Source of the DNA: Allobosea sp. LC85
GTDB taxonomy: Bacteria; Pseudomonadota; Alphaproteobacteria; Rhizobiales; Beijerinckiaceae
Length of the DNA stretch: 64,000 bases
NCBI RefSeq assembly: GCF_000735605.1
Contig: NZ_JPKG01000027.1
Coordinates: 248,001 to 312,000, forward strand
Direction: 5' to 3'
Positions 36,762 to 47,427 of the stretch are shown here, in pieces. Position 1 is the stretch's first letter. Every line of letters begins with the position of its first letter. The position numbers and the translations under genes were made by a program. The notes beneath the pieces were generated by a model that was not told where the DNA came from, made no database searches, and was given only the letters and a program-made list of their open reading frames with translations.

Positions 36762-37784
36762 TCAATCGTCCCGGAACAGCTCTTCGTAGGCGAACAGTCC
36801 CTGATGGCCGCCGGTGTGCCAGAACACCACCGTCTCATCCGGCCTGAATGTGCCTCTCTGCACCAGCGAGAAGAGCCCGGCCATGGCCTTGCCGGTATAG
36901 ACGGGATCGAGAAGGATGCCCTCCAGTCGCGCAACGCTGGTCACGGCCTCGAGCATCGCCACCGTCGGCTGGCCGTAGCCGGGCCCGATCTGCGAATCGT
37001 CGATGGTGATCGAGAGATCGGCAACGCTCTGGCTCCCAGCAAGCGCGAGCGTGTCGCGCGCCAGGCCGGCGACGATACCGCGAGCCTCTTCGGCCTGCCG
37101 CGAGACGCTGATGCCGTGGACCGCGCAGGCAAGGCCAAGCGTCTGCACGCCTGCAACGATGCCGGCATGGGTGCCGCCGCTGCCGGTCGCGAGCACGATA
37201 TGGTCGATCTGTCGGCCTGCGGCCTTGGCCTGCCCGGCGAGTTCGACCAGCGCATCAAGATAGGCGAGCCCGCCCAGCGCATTGGAGCCGCCTATCGGAA
37301 TGAAATAGGGGCGCCGGCCCTGTGCACGCAGCGCAGTCAGCGTCTGTTCGAGCGCCTCCATGGCGTCCTGCTCGGCGGACAGGACACGGATATCGGCGCC
37401 GAGCAATCGGTCGAGCAGGATGTTGCCATTGGCCCGATAGCTTGCGCCGCGTCCGCTGATTTTGTCGGTCAGGAGCAGAACGCAACCGAGGCCGTTTCTG
37501 GCAGCGGCCGCAGCCGTTTGCCGCGCGTGATTGGACTGGATGGCCCCGAGCGTGACCAGCGTGTCGGCTCCCTGCAGAAGCGCATCGCCGACGAGATACT
37601 CGAGCTTGCGGGCCTTGTTGCCGCCGCCGGCGAGACCTGTGCAATCGTCGCGCTTGATCAGAATCGACGGTGCAGGGCCATGACGTTGGAGTTCCTGCGA
37701 CAGGCGGGGCAGATCCTCGAGGGGGGTCGGCAGGATCGCAAGTGGAGCCCGGCTCCGTTCCGCCAGTGACCAGGGCTTGTTCAT
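36762..37784 (-). CDS. PLP-dependent D-cysteine desulfhydrase / ACC deaminase family enzyme
   Basis: A 340-residue fold-type II PLP enzyme. The Schiff-base Lys is in GGGNKARKLEYL near residue 57, QSNHARQTAAAAA near residue 84 is the usual substrate-side motif, and ATGSGGTHAGIVAG near residue 195 binds the PLP phosphate. The family covers D-cysteine desulfhydrase, ACC deaminase and L-cysteate sulpho-lyase; I cannot separate them from sequence alone. It is 151 nt downstream of the peptide-type ABC operon on the same strand and may be co-transcribed with it. Confidence 0.87.
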   Translation of the reverse strand: MNKPWSLAERSRAPLAILPTPLEDLPRLSQELQRHGPAPSILIKRDDCTGLAGGGNKARKLEYLVGDALLQGADTLVTLGAIQSNHARQTAAAAARNGLGCVLLLTDKISGRGASYRANGNILLDRLLGADIRVLSAEQDAMEALEQTLTALRAQGRRPYFIPIGGSNALGGLAYLDALVELAGQAKAAGRQIDHIVLATGSGGTHAGIVAGVQTLGLACAVHGISVSRQAEEARGIVAGLARDTLALAGSQSVADLSITIDDSQIGPGYGQPTVAMLEAVTSVARLEGILLDPVYTGKAMAGLFSLVQRGTFRPDETVVFWHTGGHQGLFAYEELFRDD

Positions 37785-37935
37785 GTCGCTTGTTCCTCAC
37801 CGAACCTGGCATAACGTCGCCACAGCCCACCATAGCGGCCGTGCCGGAAAAGGCAGCAGCGCCGCCGCCGGGCAGCCATGCGAATTCGCCGATGAGCCCG
37901 GCTTCACGCCGCTGGCGACATCCGCGGCCTGCCGG

Positions 37936-38814
37936 TCACATTCTCCGCGAGATCCGCGGGTCGAGCTTGTCGCGCAGCCCGTCGCCGAGCAGATTGACCG
38001 CGAGCACGACCAGCGCCAGCGCGATCGCCGGGCAAAAGATCGTCCAGGGCGCGCGCGCCAGGTAGAGCCTGCTCGAGGCGATCATGTTGCCCCAACTCGG
38101 AGTTTCCGGCGGGACGCCGGCGCCGAGAAATGACAGCGACGCCTCGACCAGGATGGCCGATGCGCAGATATAGGTCGCCTGCACGATCAGTGGCGCGATG
38201 GTGCTCGGCATGATGTGAAGCACCAGAATCCGGGGGGTGCGCGCGCCGCAGGCAATGACGGCCTCGACAAAGGGGAGCTCGCGGACGCTGAGGACGATCG
38301 AGCGGACCAGCCGGACCACGCGCGGCAGTTCCGGAATGGCAATCGCGGCGACGACGATGCCGATACTGCCCTGGTTGAGCGCCACCAGCGCGATCGCCAG
38401 CAGGATCGCGGGGATCGCCATCAGCCCGTCCATCAGGCGCATGACAGCCGCATCGACCCAGCGGTAATAGCCCGCCATCAGCCCGATCGTCATGCCGATC
38501 AGCACCGAAATGGTTGCGACGCTGAGGCCGACGATCAAGGAAACGCGTGCACCATAGACCGTCCGGGCGAAGACATCCTGGCCGAGATGATCCGTTCCGA
38601 ACCAGAACTGGGGTGAGGGCGGCAGCAGCCGGCGTGTGGGTACCTTCAGCATCGGATCCCCCGCGAGCAGTGGCGCAAGAAGGGCCACGGCCACGAAGAA
38701 GATCAGGATGGCGCCGCCGAGCAGCATCGTCGGATTGCGGCGCGCCAGGCGCCACAGGCGGTTGCCGAAAGTGCGACTGATGGGATCTGTGGCCGAGGCC
38801 GTGATCACGCTCAT
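37936..38814 (-). CDS. ABC transporter permease, DppC type
   Basis: A 292-residue permease with the N-terminal helix TMLLGGAILIFFVAVALLAPLLAGDP, the WFGTDHLGQDVFARTVYGARVSLIVG segment, further helices, and the EAA loop RELPFVEAVIACGARTPRILVLHIMPSTIAPLI. It begins 13 nt after the DppB-type gene. No ATPase gene follows: the next gene downstream is the PLP enzyme, so this transporter must borrow its ATPases from elsewhere in the genome. Confidence 0.91.
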   Translation of the reverse strand: MSVITASATDPISRTFGNRLWRLARRNPTMLLGGAILIFFVAVALLAPLLAGDPMLKVPTRRLLPPSPQFWFGTDHLGQDVFARTVYGARVSLIVGLSVATISVLIGMTIGLMAGYYRWVDAAVMRLMDGLMAIPAILLAIALVALNQGSIGIVVAAIAIPELPRVVRLVRSIVLSVRELPFVEAVIACGARTPRILVLHIMPSTIAPLIVQATYICASAILVEASLSFLGAGVPPETPSWGNMIASSRLYLARAPWTIFCPAIALALVVLAVNLLGDGLRDKLDPRISRRM

Positions 38815-38827
38815 GGTCTTTGCCCCT

Positions 38828-39772
38828 TCATCTGTAGCGAATCCGGGGGTCGATCAATGAATAGGAGAGATCGACGAGCAGATTGACCAGGACATAAATG
38901 CCGGAGAACAGCAGGATCACACCCTGGATGATCGGATAATCGCGTTTCGAGATCGCATCGACGACCAGCCGCCCGATACCAGGAATGTTGAAGACGGTCT
39001 CCGTGATCACCACCCCGCCGATGAGCAGCGCCACGCCGATGCCGATGACCGTGACGATCGGCACGCCGGCGTTCTTGAGGGCGTGCTTCATCAGCATCGT
39101 GCGTGTCGTGACGCCCTTGGCCTTGGCCGTGCGGATGTAGTCCTCTTCAAGCACCTCCAGCATCGAGGCGCGGGTCATGCGCGCGATCAACGCGATATAG
39201 GCCAGGCCAAGCGTGACCGTCGGCAGGATCAGATGGAGGATCCACGGGCCGACGCCGTCTGCGAGCGATCTGTACCCCTGCACTGGAAGCCAGCGCAGCT
39301 CGATCGCGAAGATATAGATCAGGCTGTAGCCTACGACGAAGGCCGGCATCGAGAAGCCGAGCACGGAAAAGCCCATCAAGGCGCGGTCGACCAGGCTGCC
39401 GACGCGCCAGGCGGCAATCACGCCGAGGCTGACCGCGATGCTCACGGCGAAGAGCATGGTCAGCAGCGCCAGGGACAGCGTCGGCTCGAGCCGCTGGATG
39501 ATCAGGACACCGACCGGCGTGTTCGAGAAGATGGAGACGCCGAGATCTCCTTTGATGACGCGCAGCGCCCAACGCCAGAACTGGACCAGGAGCGGATCGT
39601 CGAGCCCGAGCCGCTGACGAATGGCGACGATCTGCTGAGGCGTCGCATAATCGCCGGCGATGATCGCTGCCGGGTCGCCGGCCGAGAAATGCAGGAGCAG
39701 GAAGACGAAGATGCCGACAAGCGTCATCACCAGGATGGTCGATGCGAGCCGATGGGCGATGTAACTGAGCAT
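38828..39772 (-). CDS. ABC transporter permease, DppB type
   Basis: A 314-residue permease of the DppB/OppB group: MLSYIAHRLASTILVMTLVGIFVFLLLHFSAGDPAAIIAGD at the N-terminus, the SLAL...LGVIAAWRVGSLVDRALMGFSVLGFSMPAFVVGYSLIYIF core and the EAA loop EEDYIRTAKAKGVTTRTMLMKHALKNAGVPIV. It lies between the binding protein and the DppC-type permease in one minus-strand operon headed by the M81 peptidase gene. Confidence 0.92.
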   Translation of the reverse strand: MLSYIAHRLASTILVMTLVGIFVFLLLHFSAGDPAAIIAGDYATPQQIVAIRQRLGLDDPLLVQFWRWALRVIKGDLGVSIFSNTPVGVLIIQRLEPTLSLALLTMLFAVSIAVSLGVIAAWRVGSLVDRALMGFSVLGFSMPAFVVGYSLIYIFAIELRWLPVQGYRSLADGVGPWILHLILPTVTLGLAYIALIARMTRASMLEVLEEDYIRTAKAKGVTTRTMLMKHALKNAGVPIVTVIGIGVALLIGGVVITETVFNIPGIGRLVVDAISKRDYPIIQGVILLFSGIYVLVNLLVDLSYSLIDPRIRYR

Positions 39773-39906
39773 GGGGTCGATCGTCCTCCCTCAGTTAAGA
39801 CTAGCCGGAGACAGGCCGCGCGCCTGTCCTGCCGAGGCTTGGAAACGGACGGCTCAAGCCGCGCGTGAAGCGGAGCCTGAGCCGTTCGGGGTGTTCAAAG
39901 GAGCGT

Positions 39907-41508
39907 CTAGCCCTTCTTGACGTTCCAGAACGGGATCAGCTCCGGCATGCCGATCAGCCCGGTGAGATTGCGCAGCGCCGCGGGTTGGAACCATTGCCCG
40001 TAATACATGTGCGGCACGAAATCCCAGGCGTTCTGCTGCATGTCGCGCGCGATCTGCCGGCGCTCGGCATCACTCGATGCGGCCGCCCATTTGTCGCGGA
40101 AGGCTTCGTGCTTCTCGTCGGTCGGCCAGCCGAACCAGCCCTTCTCGCCATTGGCGGCGTGGCCGCTGAGCGCCACGGGATTGCCGAAGGCATTGACCGA
40201 GCCCGAGGTGAAGAAGACGTTCCAGCCGCCCTGGTCCGGCGGGCTCTTGACGGCACGCCGCGTGATGACCGCGCCCCAGTCCGAGGCCTGCAGAGAGACG
40301 TTGAAGCCGGCCTGGCGCATCCATTGCGCGATCAGGTTCGCAGCGTTGTTCATATAGGCGATGTTGGTGGCGTGCAGCACGACGACCGGGCGGCCGTCAT
40401 AGCCGGATTCCTTGACGAGCTGCTTGGCCTTTTCGATGTTCTGGCCGCCCTTGAACCAGCCGATATTGGCGTCGTTCTCCATCGGTGTGCCCATGCCGAA
40501 CAGGGAGGAGCAGCCCTTGAAGTATTTCTCGTCGCCGAAGGTCGCCTTCATCACCTCGGTCGGGTGAATGAGATGGAGCATCGCCTGGCGGGCCTTGACG
40601 TTGTTGAACGGCGGATGGAGCCAGTTGACGCGGCCCCAGCCGAGCTGCCCCTGCTTGTTCAGGACTTCGAGCTTGATCTCCTTCTCGCCTTCCAGCGAGG
40701 ACAGCAGGTCGACATTCGGATACTCGATCATGTCGATCTCGCCGGCGCGTATCGCCGCGATTGCCGTTGCCTCGTCGGCGATGTTCTCGAAGACGACGCG
40801 GTCGACATTCACGACCTTGCCGCCGGAGGTGAAGACGGCCGGTTCAGAGCGGGGCACATAGGCTGCGTTGCGATCATAGACGTAGCGCTGGCCCTGGACG
40901 ACCGCATCCTGATTGAACGTGAACGGTCCCGAGCCGATGATCGTCTGGATCTGCTGCATCGGGTCGGTCTGCGCTTCCTTCTCGCGCATGATGTAGCAGA
41001 CATTGGTCGCCGCCTTGGCGAGCCATTCGACCGCCAGGCTGTAGGGTTCCTTCATCACGAGCTGGAAGGACTTGTCGTCCTTCACCGGAGTGTCGGCGAG
41101 GCGGGCCAGCATGTGCTGGCCGCCGCCGTCACGCGCGGCCCAGCGGCGGATCGAGGCGACGCAATCCCTGGCCGTTACCTGAGAGCCATCCGAGAAACGC
41201 AGGCCGTCGCGGAGTTCGAAATTATAGACCTTGCGATCGTCCGAGAGCGAATATTTCGAGACCATCTGCGGCTTGGGCTCGAACTTGTCGTCGACCCCGA
41301 ACAGCGTGTCGTAGACCATGGCAGCGTGGTACGAGGTCATATTCGCGGTCGTCCAGACCGGATCGAAGACGCGAAGATCGCCATGCAGCACGGCGCGGAT
41401 GGTGCGTGAGACGGCTGGTGTCGTCTGGGCCCTCAGGCGGGCAGGGGCGGCGGTAAGCGCTCCAGCGGCGAGACTGCCCTGGACGAATCTGCGGCGTGTG
41501 GTCGTCAT
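39907..41508 (-). CDS. ABC transporter substrate-binding protein (SBP_bac_5) with Tat signal
   Basis: A 533-residue periplasmic binding protein. It starts MTTTRRRFVQGSLAAGALTAAPARLRAQ, a twin-arginine signal (TRRRFVQ) with cleavage after the ALA-like LRAQ region; AGGGAGAG precedes the ATG. Family signatures include VYNFELRDGLRFSDGSQVTARDCVASIRRWA, IIGSGPFTFN, FNNVKARQAMLHLIHPTEVM. The annotated longer frame adds 19 residues without support. Gene order M81 peptidase, binding protein, DppB, DppC suggests that imported peptides or peptide-like compounds are processed by the peptidase. Confidence 0.92.
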   Translation of the reverse strand: MTTTRRRFVQGSLAAGALTAAPARLRAQTTPAVSRTIRAVLHGDLRVFDPVWTTANMTSYHAAMVYDTLFGVDDKFEPKPQMVSKYSLSDDRKVYNFELRDGLRFSDGSQVTARDCVASIRRWAARDGGGQHMLARLADTPVKDDKSFQLVMKEPYSLAVEWLAKAATNVCYIMREKEAQTDPMQQIQTIIGSGPFTFNQDAVVQGQRYVYDRNAAYVPRSEPAVFTSGGKVVNVDRVVFENIADEATAIAAIRAGEIDMIEYPNVDLLSSLEGEKEIKLEVLNKQGQLGWGRVNWLHPPFNNVKARQAMLHLIHPTEVMKATFGDEKYFKGCSSLFGMGTPMENDANIGWFKGGQNIEKAKQLVKESGYDGRPVVVLHATNIAYMNNAANLIAQWMRQAGFNVSLQASDWGAVITRRAVKSPPDQGGWNVFFTSGSVNAFGNPVALSGHAANGEKGWFGWPTDEKHEAFRDKWAAASSDAERRQIARDMQQNAWDFVPHMYYGQWFQPAALRNLTGLIGMPELIPFWNVKKG

Positions 41509-41611
41509 GTCTCTCTCCCTCCAAGAGATGCCGAATGACCGCGAGCATTCGCTTCGTCTGGCCACCCTCGATGATCAAATCACGGTCAAGTCTCCTTCCA
41601 CGCGGCCAGGC

Positions 41612-43081
41612 TCAGACGACGATGCGGCCGGGCGGCAGCGGGTCGTGCGGCCAGAGTGGCCGGGCGATCTTGCGATAGGGGTATTTGCGCACGTCGAGAT
41701 GCGAGGGGCCGCCACCGTCGGTATAGATCACCGCACTGGCGATCGGCCCATAGGCGGCATGGAAATGGTTGGTCGACTTGACGCTGACGATGCGCTTCTG
41801 CGTCGGGTCGATGCCGACGCTGGTAAAAATCTCGAGCCCCAGGGCCTGCGTGCGATGCGACAACAGCGCGACGTCGATGCCGTCGATGCGGATGCCGACG
41901 GCATTGCCGATCGGAACCTTGGCCGTGCCGAAACTCTGGGTGCCGTTGCGGATTGCTCCGAGCACCGTGACGTCGCCGTCGACCGGCTGGCCCGAGGTCG
42001 AGGCCGCCTTGCCGCCGAAGCGCAGCGGGATGGTGGCGCCGACACCGGCGGTCAGGCAGAATTCGACGGCGACAGGGTCCCAGACAGGGCCGATCGCCGC
42101 ATCGCGAATGCCCCGTTCCCGCAGGCGGTGGATGATGTTGGTATTGTCGGACGCCGCGCCGCCACCGGCATTGTCGGTCGAATCCGCAATGACGCTCGGG
42201 CCGTTGGCGGAACTGCCGAGAGCCCGGTCGAGCGCCTCGTCGAGCGGAACCACCGGCGGGGCGAACTGGCCTTTCAACGAGCGGAACTCCTCGCCGAGCC
42301 GGGCGGCGAGGGCGTCTCCGGCTGCCTTGGCGTTGTCGGTGACGACCAGGACCCGCGTGCCGATCTCCGGCACGTCGCCCTGCTGGAAACCGTGCGCCAG
42401 CGAGATCGACAGCACGCCGTCCTTGCCTTCGAGCGCGCTCATCCGGTCGACGAAGGAGCGGCCGGGCTCACGTGTGGTCGGCACCAGCTCGATCATCCGG
42501 CAGTCATAGAGCGACATCACCGGCTTGATCGTGCCGCGGATCGTCGCAAGGATGATGTCGACCAGTTCCTCGGCCCGCTCGACGAAGTCGATATGCGGAT
42601 ATTCCTTGTAGAGGATGATGGCATCCGCCAGCCGCACGCGCTTCTCGGTCAGGTGGCAATGCGGATCGAGTTCGACACCGATCGGCACTTGTGGACCGAC
42701 GATGGCGCGGACATGTTCGAGAATATCGCCCTCGCAATCGTCATAGCCATGCGCGACCATGGCCCCGTGCAGTCCGAGCAGGACGCCGTCGATCGGCATT
42801 GCGGCCCTGAGCTGGCCAAGGATCTCGTCCCGCATCTCCTCATAATCGGCCTTGGCACAGGTTCCCGAGGGCTCGGCCCAGAAGCAGGAACCCTCGATCA
42901 GCGTGAAACCGTCGCGCCCTGCTCGCCGGCGTGCGACGTAAAGTGGCGCGGTGCAGTGCGTCGCCCGGTCAGGATGCTGGCCGGCGGGAAAATAGGCCGA
43001 TGCCTCGAAGTTCGTGCGGGATGTCGGGATAGGCGAAAACGTATTCGTCTCGGTAGCAAGCGACGCGGCGAACAGACGCAT
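41612..43081 (-). CDS. M81-family metallopeptidase (MlrC-like)
   Basis: A 489-residue protein beginning MRLFAASLATETNTFSPIPT, the standard start of the M81 family, followed by GVLLGLHGAMVAHGYDDCEGDIL with metal ligands near residue 130, VELDPHCHLTEKRV near residue 160 and the second domain with IADSTDNAGGGAASDNT near residue 310. MlrC hydrolyses linear peptides in microcystin breakdown, but most relatives in Hyphomicrobiales sit with dipeptide-type ABC genes as here and their substrates are unknown. The upstream 34 in-frame codons are not used, since GGGAAGG precedes this ATG. It is the first gene of the operon. Confidence 0.9.
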   Translation of the reverse strand: MRLFAASLATETNTFSPIPTSRTNFEASAYFPAGQHPDRATHCTAPLYVARRRAGRDGFTLIEGSCFWAEPSGTCAKADYEEMRDEILGQLRAAMPIDGVLLGLHGAMVAHGYDDCEGDILEHVRAIVGPQVPIGVELDPHCHLTEKRVRLADAIILYKEYPHIDFVERAEELVDIILATIRGTIKPVMSLYDCRMIELVPTTREPGRSFVDRMSALEGKDGVLSISLAHGFQQGDVPEIGTRVLVVTDNAKAAGDALAARLGEEFRSLKGQFAPPVVPLDEALDRALGSSANGPSVIADSTDNAGGGAASDNTNIIHRLRERGIRDAAIGPVWDPVAVEFCLTAGVGATIPLRFGGKAASTSGQPVDGDVTVLGAIRNGTQSFGTAKVPIGNAVGIRIDGIDVALLSHRTQALGLEIFTSVGIDPTQKRIVSVKSTNHFHAAYGPIASAVIYTDGGGPSHLDVRKYPYRKIARPLWPHDPLPPGRIVV

Positions 43082-43427
43082 AATCAGAGCCTTCCCGTTT
43101 CGTGCGGAAGCAAGCTCCGACGTCAGCAATGCGCCTGTCAAGCTGCGTCGCAGCAAGGGCGATCTGCTCTGTGGTGCCGGCAATCAGGATGATGCGCCTG
43201 GCGGCTATTGAAGGTGGCGATGGGGGCATCCGTTGTTCTACATCCTATCCGTGAAAACTCACTGGGCCGCGTTATCAAGGGTGTAGGAGCACTGCGAGCA
43301 TTGGCTTTGGCCCTCCGGTCCTGCATCCAGAGGGCACGATCGCGCTCCAGACGACAACCGGACAACAGCTCGGTGGAACCGCCAGCCATTGGCGGCGTTA
43401 GCCAGCAGACGGTTCGAGGATCTGCCC
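43082..43427. other. Intergenic region, divergent promoters, no gene seen
   Basis: The space between the M81 operon and the small secreted protein gene contains no convincing reading frame. It must hold promoters for both directions, but I see no clear -35/-10 pair, CIRCE element or palindrome. Confidence 0.4.
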
Positions 43428-43922
43428 ATGAACAGCGCTCCAGTCCGCAGGCTGCTTATCGCTGGCGTGAGCGCGGTTGTTCTTGTGACGCCCGCCCATT
43501 CCGCCGGGTTCTTCGATGAGCTGGCCCGAGCTGTGTTCGGACGGCCGCCTCCACAGGTTTATCCGACTGCCCCTGAACCGCTGGACGTCACCGTTCGGCC
43601 GACCCGCCGTCAACCTCATCGGAAAGCCGTGGCGTCCAAGCCGCCGCCGCCCATCGTAAAGCTCGATCCCGCGACCGATCAGTATTGGTACCTGGACGAC
43701 CCGACCCTGCGTCGCGGCGATATCGTCGTCACCCGCTCGGACGTCCTGGTCTTCGAGGGCCGTGCCAGTCAGAACCACAGCGCCAGCGATTTTGCTGCCC
43801 TCGGGAAGTCTCGCCTCGTATCCAGGTCAATCCAGCAGAGGGTCGAGGCGGCGGCAGGCGGTCGGAAGTTCGCGGAAGAACCCAGCCCACGGACCGTTGC
43901 TGAACGTGATCCAGCGAATTGA
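43428..43922 (+). CDS. Small secreted hypothetical protein
   Basis: A 164-residue protein with a Sec signal ([22 protein letters not shown]) followed by [12 protein letters not shown], a proline- and arginine-rich linker ([23 protein letters not shown]) and a conserved-looking core [32 protein letters not shown] precedes the chosen ATG. I recognise the style from Hyphomicrobiales genomes, where similar periplasmic proteins of unknown function occur, but no function can be given. Confidence 0.7.
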   Translation: MNSAPVRRLLIAGVSAVVLVTPAHSAGFFDELARAVFGRPPPQVYPTAPEPLDVTVRPTRRQPHRKAVASKPPPPIVKLDPATDQYWYLDDPTLRRGDIVVTRSDVLVFEGRASQNHSASDFAALGKSRLVSRSIQQRVEAAAGGRKFAEEPSPRTVAERDPAN

Positions 43923-43949
43923 CCTGCGGCGCGCCGCCTTGCGAGATCG

Positions 43950-44123
43950 ACCCACGGAGCGCCGGACCCGATCGGGGCATGCTCAGCCGCTGACCGCGCG
44001 TGGCGGCAGACCGGCACTTGTCCCGCAGTGTTCGGGGCTGACGGAGAAATGCTGCTGATCCCGGCGGAGAGCGATATACTCGGCCTGATCGAGAGGAACG
44101 AGATCCGCAACAGGACCGCCTGA
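43950..44123 (+). pseudogene. groES: Degenerate groES remnant upstream of groEL
   Basis: Directly upstream of groEL, codons 44040-44123 read [18 protein letters not shown] plus a short extra tail and stop. This matches the C-terminus of GroES (usual form DGE-LLI-ESDILG-IE). Just before it a different frame reads [18 protein letters not shown] (44,0 kb minus about 60 nt), which resembles the preceding GroES strand (PL-V--GDRVLF---SG), and no frame has a complete N-terminal half or start. I read this as a frameshifted, truncated groES. Position and the DGE..ESDILG match are seen directly; decay is inference. Confidence 0.6.
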
Positions 44124-44140
44124 CCCTATCCTGCTGCTGA

Positions 44141-45796
<1,656 letters not shown>

Positions 45797-46022
45797 GGAT
45801 CGGTGCAAGCTCGGAACTGCGGGGTGTCGCTCGCGAAAGAGCTGCGGATTGTCTGGCAGGTGCATCGCACCGTAGCGCTCCGGAGCGATCGCGCCCGACT
45901 GTTTGAACGGTGGCCGCTTTCGAACCGCGTTCTATCGGCCGCAGGGGATCGGTTGGTTGGATTGATAGCATCGAGCTTCGGCTTTTTTGCTCATCGCACC
46001 GAGAATGTCGCGGAGCACATGC

Positions 46023-47423
46023 TCAGACCCGGAATGACTGCCGGAGCCGACCAAGGGCGCGCCGCACAGATGGCGGGGCCTCGGCCGCTTGACGCTCCGT
46101 TCTCTTGAGACCGAGCTGAAGGAATGCAAGCACGCCCGCTTTCAAGCCCAAACGACGAGAGAGAAACGTCGCCATCGCCAGATTCCATAGGATGAGCGTC
46201 GCCGCGGTGCCGATCGCTGCGCCGTTCAAGCCGATCAGGGCGACCAGCGCGCCGCTGGCGGCCAAATTGACGATCGTGCTGGACACAAGCAGCACCGCGG
46301 CACTGCGCTCATGTCCCGTCATTGTCATGACGTGAAGCTGCGAGCCTCCCGCCGCGACAAGCACCTGGCCGACGAGGAGGATACGCAGCGCTGGCACGCC
46401 GGCCGCGTAATCCGCGCCGAACCAGCCAAAAAACTGTTCCGCGAAGACGAACAGCACAATGCCGATGAAACCCGAGGCCGCCAGTGTCCATGAGGCGGCC
46501 CTGGTGATCAGCCGCTGCAGCATGGCGTGCTCGTTCCTGGCGTGAAATCCCGAGATGGTTGGTGCGAACAGGGTGTTGATGGCGACCCGTGGCAGCCCAA
46601 CCACGAAGGCAATATTGAACGCCAGGCTGTAGATTCCCGCGGCCTTCGTGTCCCCGAACCAACCTAGCACGATGACGCCGCTTCGGTTCAGGAGGGCTTC
46701 TGCCGCAGTCAGGATGACGAGCGGCAGGGCTGCCCGGCGCCAGCTCTCGGCCTCGTATGCCGGCTCGACGCCGTCTATGATGCGGGGGCGCAGCTTGCGC
46801 ATGCCTAGAGTCGCGAACAGCAGCGCGATAATCGCGCCCACCAGTGTCGCTGATATCACCGCTGCAGCGTCGAGGGTCCAGCCCAGCCCCGCGCTGGCAA
46901 GGGCAACCAACCCGACCAGGACTCCATCTCGCATGACACGGTTTGGTGCAACCGCCCAGAGCACGCCGCCACATGCACGCACGATGGAACTGCGGATCCA
47001 TAACAAGGCCAAGACGGGAACCAACAAGAGGCCGATGAGAAAGGTGTCTCTGAGTTGCGTCGAAACCTCCCGAGCAAGGACCACGTACGCGCCGGCGAGG
47101 ATGATGGCGGCGCTGACGGCCATGGCCCTTCGTTCCGCGTAGCGGATCACTCCACGAAAAAGCGGCCAGGCGCATGCTGCCTCATAGGCGGGGAGAAATC
47201 GCAGGAGCGCCACGTCGAAGCCCAGCGCCGAGAAATAGGCGAGCACCGTAACCCAGGCCATGACATAGGCGTAGAGGCCATACGCATCGACGCCGACGAG
47301 CCGTGCGATCAAGAGCTGCGAGCAATAGGCGAGCCCGACACCCGCGCCATAGATGATGAAGGCGGCCAAGCCGCCACGGGCGACACGACTGACCGACCGG
47401 GTTTCGAGGTCGTCTTGAGGCAT
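46023..47423 (-). CDS. Polysaccharide flippase (Wzx/MOP superfamily)
   Basis: A 466-residue integral membrane protein with about 12-14 helices. The N-terminal VARGGLAAFIIYGAGVGLAYCSQLLIARLVGVDAYGLYAYVMAWVTVLAYFSALGFDVALLRFLP is typical of oligosaccharide flippases, and SLAFNIAFVVGLPRVAINTLFAPTISG lies near the middle. It would move lipid-linked polysaccharide units across the inner membrane. I chose MPQDDLETRS, with AGGTGA before it, rather than the ATG 15 nt earlier, which overlaps the upstream gene and has no spaced Shine-Dalgarno. It is the last gene of the minus-strand polysaccharide operon. Confidence 0.9.
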   Translation of the reverse strand: MPQDDLETRSVSRVARGGLAAFIIYGAGVGLAYCSQLLIARLVGVDAYGLYAYVMAWVTVLAYFSALGFDVALLRFLPAYEAACAWPLFRGVIRYAERRAMAVSAAIILAGAYVVLAREVSTQLRDTFLIGLLLVPVLALLWIRSSIVRACGGVLWAVAPNRVMRDGVLVGLVALASAGLGWTLDAAAVISATLVGAIIALLFATLGMRKLRPRIIDGVEPAYEAESWRRAALPLVILTAAEALLNRSGVIVLGWFGDTKAAGIYSLAFNIAFVVGLPRVAINTLFAPTISGFHARNEHAMLQRLITRAASWTLAASGFIGIVLFVFAEQFFGWFGADYAAGVPALRILLVGQVLVAAGGSQLHVMTMTGHERSAAVLLVSSTIVNLAASGALVALIGLNGAAIGTAATLILWNLAMATFLSRRLGLKAGVLAFLQLGLKRTERQAAEAPPSVRRALGRLRQSFRV

Positions 47424-47427
47424 GACG

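Noticed and set aside
43428..43922. Longer start at 43389 for the small secreted protein
   Set aside because: The additional 13 residues would put charged residues before the signal peptide and lack a ribosome-binding site, whereas CGAGGA precedes the ATG at 43428.
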